Below, piece by piece: positions 18,210-25,936 of a stretch of 39,395 nucleotides of DNA. Below the pieces are notes generated by a model. That model did no database searches and was not told the origin of the DNA. It worked only from the letters and a program-made list of their open reading frames with translations. Made by a program: the position numbers and the translations under genes. The DNA comes from JBJENW01 sp051880395 (GTDB taxonomy: Bacteria; Bacillota; Clostridia; Lachnospirales; Lachnospiraceae): the NCBI GenBank assembly GCA_051880395.1, contig JBJENW010000331.1, positions 1 to 39,395 on the forward strand, written 5' to 3'. Each line of letters begins with the position of its first letter. Position 1 is the first letter of the stretch.

Positions 18210-18248
18210 AAAAAAGAAAGAAGCCAGAATAAAATTATCCTGACTCCT
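18210..18248 (-). terminator. Terminator downstream of spoVG
   Basis: On the minus strand, GGAGTCAGGATAA and TTATTCTGGCTTC form a stem with a few G-U pairs around a short T-rich loop. TTTCTTTTTT follows. It closes the glgC-glgD-spoVG unit before pth. Confidence 0.75.
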
Positions 18249-18352
18249 TCCTCTTACAAAAACGCATATCCTGTGATTCATACATTTTTGTGCCGAGTTC
18301 TATATTATACTCCCGCACAAATTACAGAAAAGCGATTTTCGCTTTCTTACAT

Positions 18353-18628
18353 CTAAATCCCAGCATTTTCTGCTGCAATTTCTGCCTGATACTTCTCCAA
18401 AATTACCTGCTGAATACGATCTCTCGTAGCGGAATTGATTGGATGTGCGATGTCACGGTATTCACCGTCAGCTGCTTTCCGGCTCGGCATTGCAATAAAC
18501 ATGCCTTTCTCGCCTTCAATCACCTTAATGTCGTGTACCACGAACTCCTCATCAATCGTGATCGACACAACTGCCTTCATTTTTCCCTCTTTTTCGACTT
18601 TACGCACGCGTACATCTGTAATCTGCAT
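18353..18628 (-). CDS. spoVG: SpoVG regulatory protein
   Basis: SpoVG is a small nucleic-acid-binding regulator first known from sporulation in Bacillus, and also present in non-sporulating Gram-positives. The 91-residue chain opens MQITDVRVRKVEKEGKMKAV. It contains VVHDIKVIEGEKGMFIAMPS and then DIAHPINSATRDRIQQVIL, all typical of the family. An AAAGGGG site precedes the start. It follows glgD by 38 bp and is probably co-transcribed with glgC and glgD. A TATAAT lies at the end of glgD, but without a good -35. Confidence 0.96.
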   Translation of the reverse strand: MQITDVRVRKVEKEGKMKAVVSITIDEEFVVHDIKVIEGEKGMFIAMPSRKAADGEYRDIAHPINSATRDRIQQVILEKYQAEIAAENAGI

Positions 18629-18666
18629 ATTTTTTGCCCCTTTCTTGTCTGCTCTTTCAGCGTTTA

Positions 18667-19785
18667 TTATAGTACGTATCTTTCGTTATGCTCGGCAACA
18701 ATTTTAATTTCATTCTCCCCACAGTAATATGTGTTCGCCTTTAATGTATCACGACTTTCCACAATGCAATTCTCAATGTGGGTATTATCCCCTACATACA
18801 CCGCATCTAAAATGATTGAGTTTTTAATTACACAATTCTTACCTACAAACACTTTTTTAAACAAGATTGAGTTTTCTACTTTGCTGTTAATAATGGAACC
18901 GCTCGCAACCAGGCTGTTACGAACATCGGAGCCAGCATTATATTTTGCCGGCGGTAAATCATCTACCTTTGAATAAATTTTTGGTTCATCCTTGAAGAAG
19001 TATTTTCTTACTTCCGGTTTCAAGAAATCCATGTTTGTTTTGTAATAGGATTCTACCGTTGCAATGTTGCTCCAATAATCGTTCATCTTATACCCGTAAA
19101 TTCTTTTTAAATTCTTATAACGAATCAAAATATCTGTTACGAAGTCACTTCTGCCTTCCTGCGCGCAGCGCTCTAGCATTTCGATCAACTGTCTTCTGCG
19201 GATAATGTATGTACCAGTAGAAATGGTATGTGACGTTGCAACCATCGGTTTTTCTTCAAATTCAATGATTCGTGCATCCTCATTCATTTTGACTACTCCG
19301 AATCTGCTGACGTCTTCTGTTGCTGGCATATCTTTACATACAACAGTTATATCGGCTTTTTTTCGAATATGATAATCTAAAATTTCATTATAATCCATTT
19401 TATATACATTATCACTACTTGTAATGATAACATAAGGCTCATGACTACGCTTTAAAAAGTCTATATTACGGTACATCGCGTCTGCTGTTCCGCGATACCA
19501 CCAGTTATTTTCTGCAGTTAATGTTGGCGTAAATACGAATAATCCGCCCTGTTTTCGTCCAAAATCCCACCATTTCGAAGAACTCAGGTGTTCGTTTAAG
19601 GATGCCGCATTGTACTGTGCAATGACAGCCACTCTCTGTACTTTCGAATTTGACATATTGCTCAGCGGAAAATCGATTGCTCTAAAACTTCCTGCGATCG
19701 GCATCGCTGCAATTGCCCTGTGATCTGCTAATTCTCCCATACGGTGGTTATTTCCACCTGCCAGTATAATTCCTAATGCTTTCAT
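18667..19785 (-). CDS. glgD: Glucose-1-phosphate adenylyltransferase, GlgD regulatory subunit
   Basis: This 372-residue GlgC paralogue has an N-terminal nucleotidyltransferase domain followed by C-terminal left-handed beta-helix repeats (IINSKVENSILFKKVFVGKN and later). The nucleotide-binding loop reads LAGGNNHRMGELADHR instead of the G-G-x-G-x-R-L form seen in the neighbouring GlgC. This supports the view that GlgD modifies the activity of GlgC rather than being a strong catalyst itself, as reported for Bacillus GlgCD. It overlaps the end of glgC by 4 bp (ATGA), so the subunits are coupled. Its role is ADP-glucose supply for glycogen. No glgA or glgB is in the window. Confidence 0.93.
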   Translation of the reverse strand: MKALGIILAGGNNHRMGELADHRAIAAMPIAGSFRAIDFPLSNMSNSKVQRVAVIAQYNAASLNEHLSSSKWWDFGRKQGGLFVFTPTLTAENNWWYRGTADAMYRNIDFLKRSHEPYVIITSSDNVYKMDYNEILDYHIRKKADITVVCKDMPATEDVSRFGVVKMNEDARIIEFEEKPMVATSHTISTGTYIIRRRQLIEMLERCAQEGRSDFVTDILIRYKNLKRIYGYKMNDYWSNIATVESYYKTNMDFLKPEVRKYFFKDEPKIYSKVDDLPPAKYNAGSDVRNSLVASGSIINSKVENSILFKKVFVGKNCVIKNSIILDAVYVGDNTHIENCIVESRDTLKANTYYCGENEIKIVAEHNERYVL

Positions 19786-21056
19786 GCTCTCTCACCCGCC
19801 TTAATTATTGACTCGCCACTCTGTAAAATACCATTTGGATAATCCGATGATACTGTGTCTCCTACAATGGCTGTATTTTTTCCGATTTTTACATTTGCCG
19901 GAACGCGGGTGTTTTCTCCTATTGTAACTAATCCAAAAGAGTAAACTTTCGCATTTAACTTGTTTGGTACTTCATCTCCAATCCCAAGCTGGCAATTGCT
20001 TCCAACCACACTTCCCTCTGCAATGATCGATTTATCTATAATGACATTATCTCCGATCACTGCGTCCTTCATAATGATCGAATCACGAATCACGGTTCCT
20101 TTTCCGATCTTTACACCTGCGCCAAGCACACAGCGATGCAGTTCTCCGTAGATTTCACATCCATCTCCAATGATCGTCCGCTCTGCGACTGCTTCCGGTG
20201 CCAGATACTGTGGTTCAATGATATCGCTCTTTGTGTAAATTTTCCAATACTCTTCGTACAGATTAAACTCCGGAATCAGATCTACTAATTCCATATTTGC
20301 CTCCCAGTAGGAGCCAAGTGTTCCAACGTCTTTCCAGTATCCGTTATATTCGTAGGCAAACAGACGTTCTCCTTTTTCATGGCAATATGGAATAATATGT
20401 TTACCGAAATCGCATCCACTCTGATCTTTCATGGCAAGCAGCGCTTCTTTTAAAACTTTCCATGTAAATATGTAGATACCCATTGATGCAAGATTACTTC
20501 TCGGATGCTCCGGTTTTTCTTCAAATTCCTGTATTTTTTTATTTTCATCTGTAATCACTATACCGAAACGGCTTGCTTCCTCTAACGGTACCGGCATCGT
20601 GGCTATGGTTACGTCGGCATTGTTTTCTTTGTGGAAGTCAAGCATGACTTCATAATCCATTTTATAAATATGGTCACCGGATAAAATCAGGACATATTCC
20701 GGATTATAACTGTCAATGTAATTCATATTCTGGTAGATCGCATTCGCGGTACCGGAATACCAGGAACTACTATCGCTTTTTTCATAAGGTGGTAATACTG
20801 TTACACCTCCGTTATTTCGGTCCAAATCCCACGGAATACCGATTCCAATATGTGTATTCAGTCTAAGCGGCTGATACTGTGTCAAAACTCCTACGGTATC
20901 AATTCCCGAATTGATACAATTGCTTAGTGGGAAATCAATGATACGATATTTTCCCCCAAAAGCTACTGCTGGCTTTGCTACCCCTGATGTCAATACTCCA
21001 AGTCTACTACCTTGTCCGCCAGCTAATAACATCGCTATCATCTCTTTATGGATCAT
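19782..21056 (-). CDS. glgC: Glucose-1-phosphate adenylyltransferase, catalytic subunit
   Basis: This enzyme forms ADP-glucose from ATP and glucose-1-phosphate, the committed step in bacterial glycogen synthesis. The 424-residue chain has LLAGGQGSRLGVLT and AKPAVAFGGKYRIIDFPLSN at the N-terminus. LILSGDHIYKMDY carries the catalytic Asp, and EFEEKPEHPRS follows. C-terminal hexapeptide repeats (IIGDGCEIYG, IKDAVIGDNVII) form the beta-helix. The start is preceded by GAGGTGAG. It is the first gene of glgC-glgD-spoVG. Only a weak promoter candidate, TATACT at about 21105, could be seen upstream. Confidence 0.95.
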   Translation of the reverse strand: MIHKEMIAMLLAGGQGSRLGVLTSGVAKPAVAFGGKYRIIDFPLSNCINSGIDTVGVLTQYQPLRLNTHIGIGIPWDLDRNNGGVTVLPPYEKSDSSSWYSGTANAIYQNMNYIDSYNPEYVLILSGDHIYKMDYEVMLDFHKENNADVTIATMPVPLEEASRFGIVITDENKKIQEFEEKPEHPRSNLASMGIYIFTWKVLKEALLAMKDQSGCDFGKHIIPYCHEKGERLFAYEYNGYWKDVGTLGSYWEANMELVDLIPEFNLYEEYWKIYTKSDIIEPQYLAPEAVAERTIIGDGCEIYGELHRCVLGAGVKIGKGTVIRDSIIMKDAVIGDNVIIDKSIIAEGSVVGSNCQLGIGDEVPNKLNAKVYSFGLVTIGENTRVPANVKIGKNTAIVGDTVSSDYPNGILQSGESIIKAGERA

Positions 21057-21180
21057 ACTCTCACCTCTTTGATTTATTCTTTTTTTAGCCTACGATATGA
21101 AAAGTATATCATAAATTTTTCGGTATGTATACGCTTTTTCTGAATAATTTTTCAAAAAAATCTTATTTGGAAATAGAAAA

Positions 21181-21216
21181 GAATCCCGACATGAATCATG
21201 TTTCATGCCGAGATTC
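21181..21216 (-). terminator. Terminator of the leucine-rich-repeat protein gene
   Basis: GAATCCCGACATGAA and TTCATGCCGAGATTC pair nearly perfectly around a 6-base loop. On the minus strand TTTTCTATTT follows. It lies 22 bp after the gene's stop. Confidence 0.8.
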
Positions 21217-21238
21217 TTGATTTTAAAATTCAGAAATT

Positions 21239-23467
21239 TTATTTTGTCAGTTTCATTGTTTTTTTGTTGAATCCGGTTTTTGCTGTAAATCGTTTTTTAT
21301 ATGCAGAAACTTTTTTCGCCGGAACTTTTATGACTGCTTTCTTATGAATTCCTTTTATTGCATTTTTCCCGACTTTTTTCAGTTTCTGCGAACGAATCGT
21401 AATTTTCTGTAATTTCGAATCATTTTCCCATGCATTCTCCCATATTTCCGTCGCACCACTGCCGATCGTAACCGTTTTTAAATTTTTACAATTTGAAAAG
21501 GAGTTTGTTCGTATTAGCGTAACACTGTCCGGAATACATATATTTTTCAGGCTCTTACATTCTGCAAATGCATATTCCCCTATAAATGTCGCTTTGCTCG
21601 GCCATTTTATACTCGATAAATTTTCACAATCATAAAATGTCAAGGCAGGGATCGTTGTCAATTTTTGAGGCAATTCTATATAAGATAATTTTTTACAAGC
21701 CCAAAATACCCCCGCTTCCATTTCTTTCATGTTTTTCGGAAAGACCACACTTTCTAAGTTTGAACATTTTTCAAACGTATTTGCTTTTAAAATGGTTAAC
21801 TTTGACGGAAGAACAATTTTTTTTAAGGATCTGCAGCCACAAAATACGCGCTCTCCCATTTCTATTACTGTATCTGGAATATTAATTGTTTTTAAACTGG
21901 TACAATCATCAAACGCATTATCTCCTATTTTTTTTACGCCTTTCTCCATTTGAATTTTTTTCAAATTACTACAAAAACGAAATGCTTCTGAACCAATCGT
22001 TCTTACCGATTTCGGAATGTAAATATTTGTCAGACTGTCGCAACTCTCAAATGCATTGTTACTTATCTCTTTTACACCCTGCTCGATGAGAACATTTTCT
22101 AAGCTCGTGTTCCATTCAAATACTTTTTTATCAATCTTACTTACCGTCCCTGGAACATTGATCTTTTTCAGATAATGGCAACCGTAAAACGCCTCTTTTC
22201 CAATTTTTTTCAATCCTTCCGGTAATGTTACCGAGTTTATAAATGAAACATGCTTAAATGCCCCTTCTTTGATGCTGGTAAATCCAGCATGTATCACAAC
22301 ACTCACACCTCCCTCTTCATAATCATCAAAATTTTGACTTAACGGAATTGAAATAACAAAAGAAAGATCAAACTCCCCTTCTCCATAAAAATCAAATTGT
22401 TTCGTATTCCTATTGTAGATGCATCTCGTATTTTTTTCAGGAAACGTAATGGTCAGTGTATCCTTCGACTCATCTAGTAAATATCTCGGGATGCTTGGTT
22501 CACTTGATTCGGTTGGCTCACTCGATGTACTTGGTACACTTGGCGTACTTGGTTTACTCGGCACACTTGTTGACGTACTCACTTTGCTCGGTGCACTTGA
22601 CATACTTGGTTTGCTCAGTGTACTTGGTTTACTCGGTGCACTTGGACTGTCAGATGTAGACGTATTCAACGCTTGAAATGGGATCTCGTACAATTTTGCA
22701 TACGACTCCGCTCTCGATCCTGCTTCCCCATAAATTGTCAAACTGGAACCGACACCATTTTCAAAAATCATACCTTCTAACTTTGTTACACTTGCAGGAA
22801 TTGTGATACTTTTCAAACTATTACAACCCCAGAATGTTCCCGCCTCGATACTTGTCACTTTTTCCGGAATTTTCATGCTCGTCAGACCGCTGCAGTTATC
22901 AAACGAAAACTGTTCTATTTTTGTCACACTGTCCGGAATGGTGATTGCTGTCAGGCTACGACAGCCACTAAACAAATAAGAATCTATTTTTTTTAAATCT
23001 TTCGGCAAATAAACTTCTTTCAGATTTATACAATTCGAAAATACAAATTTTCCTATACTCGTCATTCCATTCGGTAATGTGATTTTTTTCAGCTCCTTTT
23101 CACCCGTGAACATCCCATCCTGTATTCCTGTTATACCTTCGTGAATCACAATCTGCTCAATTATCTTTCCGCTCGTTTTTGCATCATAATCACTATCCAT
23201 TACACTGATTTTCAAGACACCGCTGCCATAAAACTCCACCGTATGCGTTGTTTCATTATAAGACCATGTATCCTTTGCATCCGCTCCCCATTTTCCTTCC
23301 AAAGATGCTCCTGTCGCATCCTCTGTCTGTGCAGTTTCACTCATCACAGCGAAACTTCCCTGTCCATTTCCAGTCTGTGCATAGACACAAGCACCTGTCT
23401 GCGGCACAACCATAGAAACACTTAATGCCAAAGCCGCTAATTTTTTCATCATTCGATTTTTGTTCAT
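21239..23467 (-). CDS. Secreted BspA-type leucine-rich repeat protein with internal duplication
   Basis: This 742-residue protein opens with a Sec signal peptide (MNKNRMMKKLAALALSVSMV...VYAQ). I chose 23467 because AAAGGAG lies just before it and the upstream extension is not signal-like. Two arrays of BspA/LRR_5 repeats of about 23 residues, of the form S-L-x-x-I-x-I-P-x-S-V-T-x-I, cover about 105-265 and 395-700. A Ser/Pro/Lys linker joins them. Each array is preceded by a similar beta module, with YNETTHTVEFYGSG in the first half and YNRNTKQFDFYGEG in the second. This suggests duplication of a whole half. No LPXTG, SLH or dockerin is seen, so it may be released or held non-covalently. Surface adhesion or host binding is the usual guess for the family. 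Confidence 0.88.
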   Translation of the reverse strand: MNKNRMMKKLAALALSVSMVVPQTGACVYAQTGNGQGSFAVMSETAQTEDATGASLEGKWGADAKDTWSYNETTHTVEFYGSGVLKISVMDSDYDAKTSGKIIEQIVIHEGITGIQDGMFTGEKELKKITLPNGMTSIGKFVFSNCINLKEVYLPKDLKKIDSYLFSGCRSLTAITIPDSVTKIEQFSFDNCSGLTSMKIPEKVTSIEAGTFWGCNSLKSITIPASVTKLEGMIFENGVGSSLTIYGEAGSRAESYAKLYEIPFQALNTSTSDSPSAPSKPSTLSKPSMSSAPSKVSTSTSVPSKPSTPSVPSTSSEPTESSEPSIPRYLLDESKDTLTITFPEKNTRCIYNRNTKQFDFYGEGEFDLSFVISIPLSQNFDDYEEGGVSVVIHAGFTSIKEGAFKHVSFINSVTLPEGLKKIGKEAFYGCHYLKKINVPGTVSKIDKKVFEWNTSLENVLIEQGVKEISNNAFESCDSLTNIYIPKSVRTIGSEAFRFCSNLKKIQMEKGVKKIGDNAFDDCTSLKTINIPDTVIEMGERVFCGCRSLKKIVLPSKLTILKANTFEKCSNLESVVFPKNMKEMEAGVFWACKKLSYIELPQKLTTIPALTFYDCENLSSIKWPSKATFIGEYAFAECKSLKNICIPDSVTLIRTNSFSNCKNLKTVTIGSGATEIWENAWENDSKLQKITIRSQKLKKVGKNAIKGIHKKAVIKVPAKKVSAYKKRFTAKTGFNKKTMKLTK
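22490..22660. repeat. Low-complexity Ser/Pro/Lys linker coding repeat in the LRR protein
   Basis: Degenerate tandem units coding for S-K-P-S-T, S-A-P-S and similar are visible, with repeated CTTGGT and CTCGGT blocks on the plus strand. The style matches the longer linker at 37829-38560 in the GH43 protein. Confidence 0.8.
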
Positions 23468-23501
23468 GATGTCTCCTTTCCTAAAGCCAATAATACTGTC
23501 G

Positions 23502-23530
23502 ATTATACCTTTACACTTTAAAACTGTCAA
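23502..23530 (-). promoter_or_regulatory. Promoter of the LRR protein gene
   Basis: On the minus strand, perfect TTGACA (23530-23525) and TATAAT (23507-23502) are separated by 17 bp. The conserved end of the palindromic element begins 54 bp further upstream. Confidence 0.88.
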
Positions 23531-23583
23531 ATTCTCCCACTTTTTTGTACCTTGTATGTAAGTTAACCATTCAACCACAATTG

Positions 23584-24079
23584 TTACGCTTTATATGTGC
23601 GTAAGTGTTGCAACCACTACTTTATCGGCTACCCGAAACGGTATCGACTCCACCACTCTTTGGGGGTGGCTTGGCGAAACAGATCTCAGCCTACCGTTTC
23701 CGATACACAGTTTCCGGAATTCGGCTGGGTGCGCAAGGCGGGGGCGGCTGTTTCCAGAAAGGCTTTGACAGAAATGTTAGTGAGTTTGGGTGGGCGGATT
23801 TGCGATGCCTTTGCTGTTTTGCCGAGAGGCGTACAAACTGTGCGTAGGTGTATGCGGGAGAAAGAGTCCGTTTCTGAGTCTTTCTCCCACATACACCTGC
23901 GTGCAGTTTGTACGACATTCGGAAAACCGCAAAAATAAAGCATCGCAAATCCGCCCACCCAAACTCGACTTCATTTCTGTCTAGCCTTTCTGGAAACAGC
24001 CGCCCCCGCCTTGCGCACCCAGCCGAATTTTGGAAACGTCCGCATAGGAATCCCCCCAGTTGAGATATTTTTCGCGTCA
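23584..24079. repeat. Large palindromic repeat element, copy 2
   Basis: It starts with TTACGCTTTATATGTGCGTA at 23584. The core palindrome is about 340 bp (about 23700-24040), centred near 23872. Inner arms 23831-23865 and 23879-23913 pair. Outer arms 23788-23808 and 23940-23960 pair. The flanks with the GGCTGGGTGCGCAAGGCGGG block (left, from 23721) and its complement (right, from about 24001) pair. A non-paired AAAAATAAA bulge in the right arm is shared with copy 1. The right side follows copy 1 up to GAGATATTTTT (24062-24072), then diverges, so the right terminal end is missing. Overlapping reading frames on both strands arise from the symmetry; I do not call a gene. Confidence 0.9.
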
Positions 24080-24105
24080 TTCTAAAATTTCTTTCTGAAA
24101 GCCAT

Positions 24106-24133
24106 TTGCAAAATGCTAAGATATGGATATAAT
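24106..24133 (+). promoter_or_regulatory. murC: murC promoter
   Basis: TTGCAA (24106-24111) and TATAAT (24128-24133) are separated by 16 bp. It lies about 27 bp beyond the truncated side of the palindromic element and about 70 bp before the murC start. Confidence 0.75.
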
Positions 24134-24204
24134 GAATTCAGGAAGTTTTTGAAAAAACGATAAAACAAACAATTCCGTTTACGAATTTGTTGGAAAGGAC
24201 AATT

Positions 24205-25584
24205 ATGTATAAAATCAATTTTAATGAACCAATTCACATCCACTTCATCGGCATCGGCGGTATCAGCATGAGCGGACTTGCCGAGATTTTATTAGAAGAA
24301 CATTTCACTGTATCCGGCTCTGATGCAAAAGAATCCGCATTAACCGAAAAATTGAAAAAAAATGGCGCGATCATAAATATCGGTCAGTGTGCCGAAAACA
24401 TCACAAGCGACATTCAGCTTGTCGTTTATACAGCTGCCATCCATCCGGATAACCCGGAATTTGCTGCAGCCAAAGCTGCCGGAATCGAAATGATGTCGCG
24501 TGCTCAGCTGCTTGGACAGATCATGGATAATTATACAAACTCTGTCGCTGTATCCGGCACCCACGGAAAAACTACGACCACCTCCATGCTCTCCGAAATT
24601 TTTATGGACGCAGCAGCCGACCCGACCATTTCTGTCGGCGGTATCCTCGATTCCATCGGTGGAAATGTACGGGTAGGAAGTTCCGAAGTCTTTTTGACGG
24701 AAGCCTGCGAGTACACAAACAGCTTTTTAAATTTCTATCCAAAATATGCTCTGATCCTAAATATCGAAGCTGACCATTTGGATTTCTTTAAAGATCTCGA
24801 TGACATCCGCCACTCGTTCCATAAATTTGCATCGAATACCGCAAAAGACGGAACGATCATTTTAAACGGCGATATCCAAAACCGCGAAGAGATCACCGAA
24901 GGACTCAGCCAAAAGATCATCACATACGGTTTAGAAGACAGTTATGATGTTTACGCAAAAAATATCACATTTGACGAAAAAGCCTGCGGGACCTTTACCG
25001 TTGTCGCTTCTGGAAAAGAAGTTGGCACTTTCACCCTGCATGTTCCTGGCATCCACAATGTTTCAAATGCCACCGCAGCCATCGCACTGGCTCTGGAAAT
25101 GAAAATTGATGTCAAACATATTCACAACGGTCTGGCAAAATTCGGCGGAACCGAACGCCGGTTCGAATACAAAGGAGACTTCCACGGTGTCACGATCATC
25201 GATGACTATGCACACCACCCGACCGAAATCCACGCCACACTGACTGCGGCAGAGAATTATCCACACAACCGGATCATCTGTGTCTTCCAGCCACATACTT
25301 ATACACGGACAAAATCCCTGTTTCCGGATTTTGTAGAAGCTCTTTCACAGGCAGATGTGGTTATTCTCGCTGATATATATGCAGCCAGAGAAACCGATAC
25401 GCTCGGTATTTCCTCCGAAGATTTAAAAAATGCGTTGGTAGAAAAAGGCAAAGAAGCCTATTATTTCCCATCTTTTGCAGAAATTGAAAACTTTTTGGAA
25501 AAATTTTGTATAAACAATGACCTGTTGATAACTATGGGGGCCGGAAACGTTCTACAAGTAGGCGAAGACCTGTTAAAACGCTAG
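24205..25584 (+). CDS. murC: UDP-N-acetylmuramate--L-alanine ligase
   Basis: This cytoplasmic enzyme adds L-alanine to UDP-N-acetylmuramic acid using ATP, the first step in building the peptidoglycan stem peptide. The chain of 459 residues opens MYKINFNEPIHIHFIGIGGI, the UDP-binding glycine motif. It has the ATP loop SGTHGKTTTTSM, EACEYTNSFLNFYP, EADHLDFFKD, and DDYAHHPTEIHATL. The frame extends 18 bp upstream to a TTG at 24187. I chose the ATG at 24205, which follows GGAAAGGAC. It has its own promoter and a strong terminator. Confidence 0.95.
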   Translation: MYKINFNEPIHIHFIGIGGISMSGLAEILLEEHFTVSGSDAKESALTEKLKKNGAIINIGQCAENITSDIQLVVYTAAIHPDNPEFAAAKAAGIEMMSRAQLLGQIMDNYTNSVAVSGTHGKTTTTSMLSEIFMDAAADPTISVGGILDSIGGNVRVGSSEVFLTEACEYTNSFLNFYPKYALILNIEADHLDFFKDLDDIRHSFHKFASNTAKDGTIILNGDIQNREEITEGLSQKIITYGLEDSYDVYAKNITFDEKACGTFTVVASGKEVGTFTLHVPGIHNVSNATAAIALALEMKIDVKHIHNGLAKFGGTERRFEYKGDFHGVTIIDDYAHHPTEIHATLTAAENYPHNRIICVFQPHTYTRTKSLFPDFVEALSQADVVILADIYAARETDTLGISSEDLKNALVEKGKEAYYFPSFAEIENFLEKFCINNDLLITMGAGNVLQVGEDLLKR

Positions 25585-25770
25585 TTATCCACTTTGTCCA
25601 CAATAAGCTGTTCTTTTTGCTGCACAGCTTATTGTGGATTTTTTTCATTTCTATAATCTTTTTTTTATTTTCCAAAAAAATGGCTGTTTCTCGGTTTTTC
25701 TACCCATTTTTGTATTCCTTTTTTCCACGCATTGTGCAGGATGTTTTTTCTTTTTTCCACATTATCCACA
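25585..25770. other. Cluster of DnaA-box-like 9-mers
   Basis: The perfect DnaA box TTATCCACA is at 25762-25770. TTATCCACT at 25585-25593 has one mismatch. On the other strand, TGTGGATTT within the terminator stem near 25634 has one mismatch. Several TCCACA fragments lie between. The stretch is upstream of the DnaD-like and DnaI-like genes. Binding is a prediction only; part of the similarity could be chance in AT-rich DNA. Confidence 0.4.
25597..25645 (+). terminator. murC terminator
   Basis: TCCACAATAAGCTGT (25597-25611) and ACAGCTTATTGTGGA (25624-25638) form a perfect 15-bp stem followed by seven T. It lies 12 bp after the murC stop. Confidence 0.95.
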
Positions 25771-25936
25771 ATCTCCGAAACCCTTGTATTTACTGGGTTT
25801 GCGGCAATTTTTCCCCTTTTTTTTTCCTATCGGTTGTGCTATAATCACAAAGCACTAAAAAAATAGTTTGTTTCATGTGCCTTTGCAAAAAATTGCATCC
25901 GCACATAATTTATAAAAGAAGAGAGGGAAACTTAAG
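25646..25936 (+). other. T-rich leader region before the DnaD-like gene
   Basis: This stretch is strongly T-rich on the plus strand and its short frames are low-complexity Phe runs, which I do not call genes. It holds the consensus DnaA box (25762-25770) and an extended -10 (25837-25845). An AGAGAGGG ribosome binding site precedes 25937. Confidence 0.6.
25837..25845 (+). promoter_or_regulatory. Extended -10 promoter of the DnaD-like/DnaI-like pair
   Basis: TGC directly before TATAAT (25840-25845) gives an extended -10. No good -35 is seen in the T-rich upstream stretch. Confidence 0.55.

Noticed and set aside
22419..22676. Plus-strand frame of Leu/Gly repeats inside the LRR gene
   Set aside because: It is the antisense of the low-complexity linker of the secreted LRR protein.
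23597..24080. Several overlapping open frames on both strands between the LRR gene and murC
   Set aside because: They mirror each other across the palindrome, have no ribosome binding site, and change frame freely between repeat copies. They are explained by the symmetry of the element.
25617..25858. Phe-rich frames after murC
   Set aside because: The region is simply T-rich. No ribosome binding site or conserved pattern is visible.
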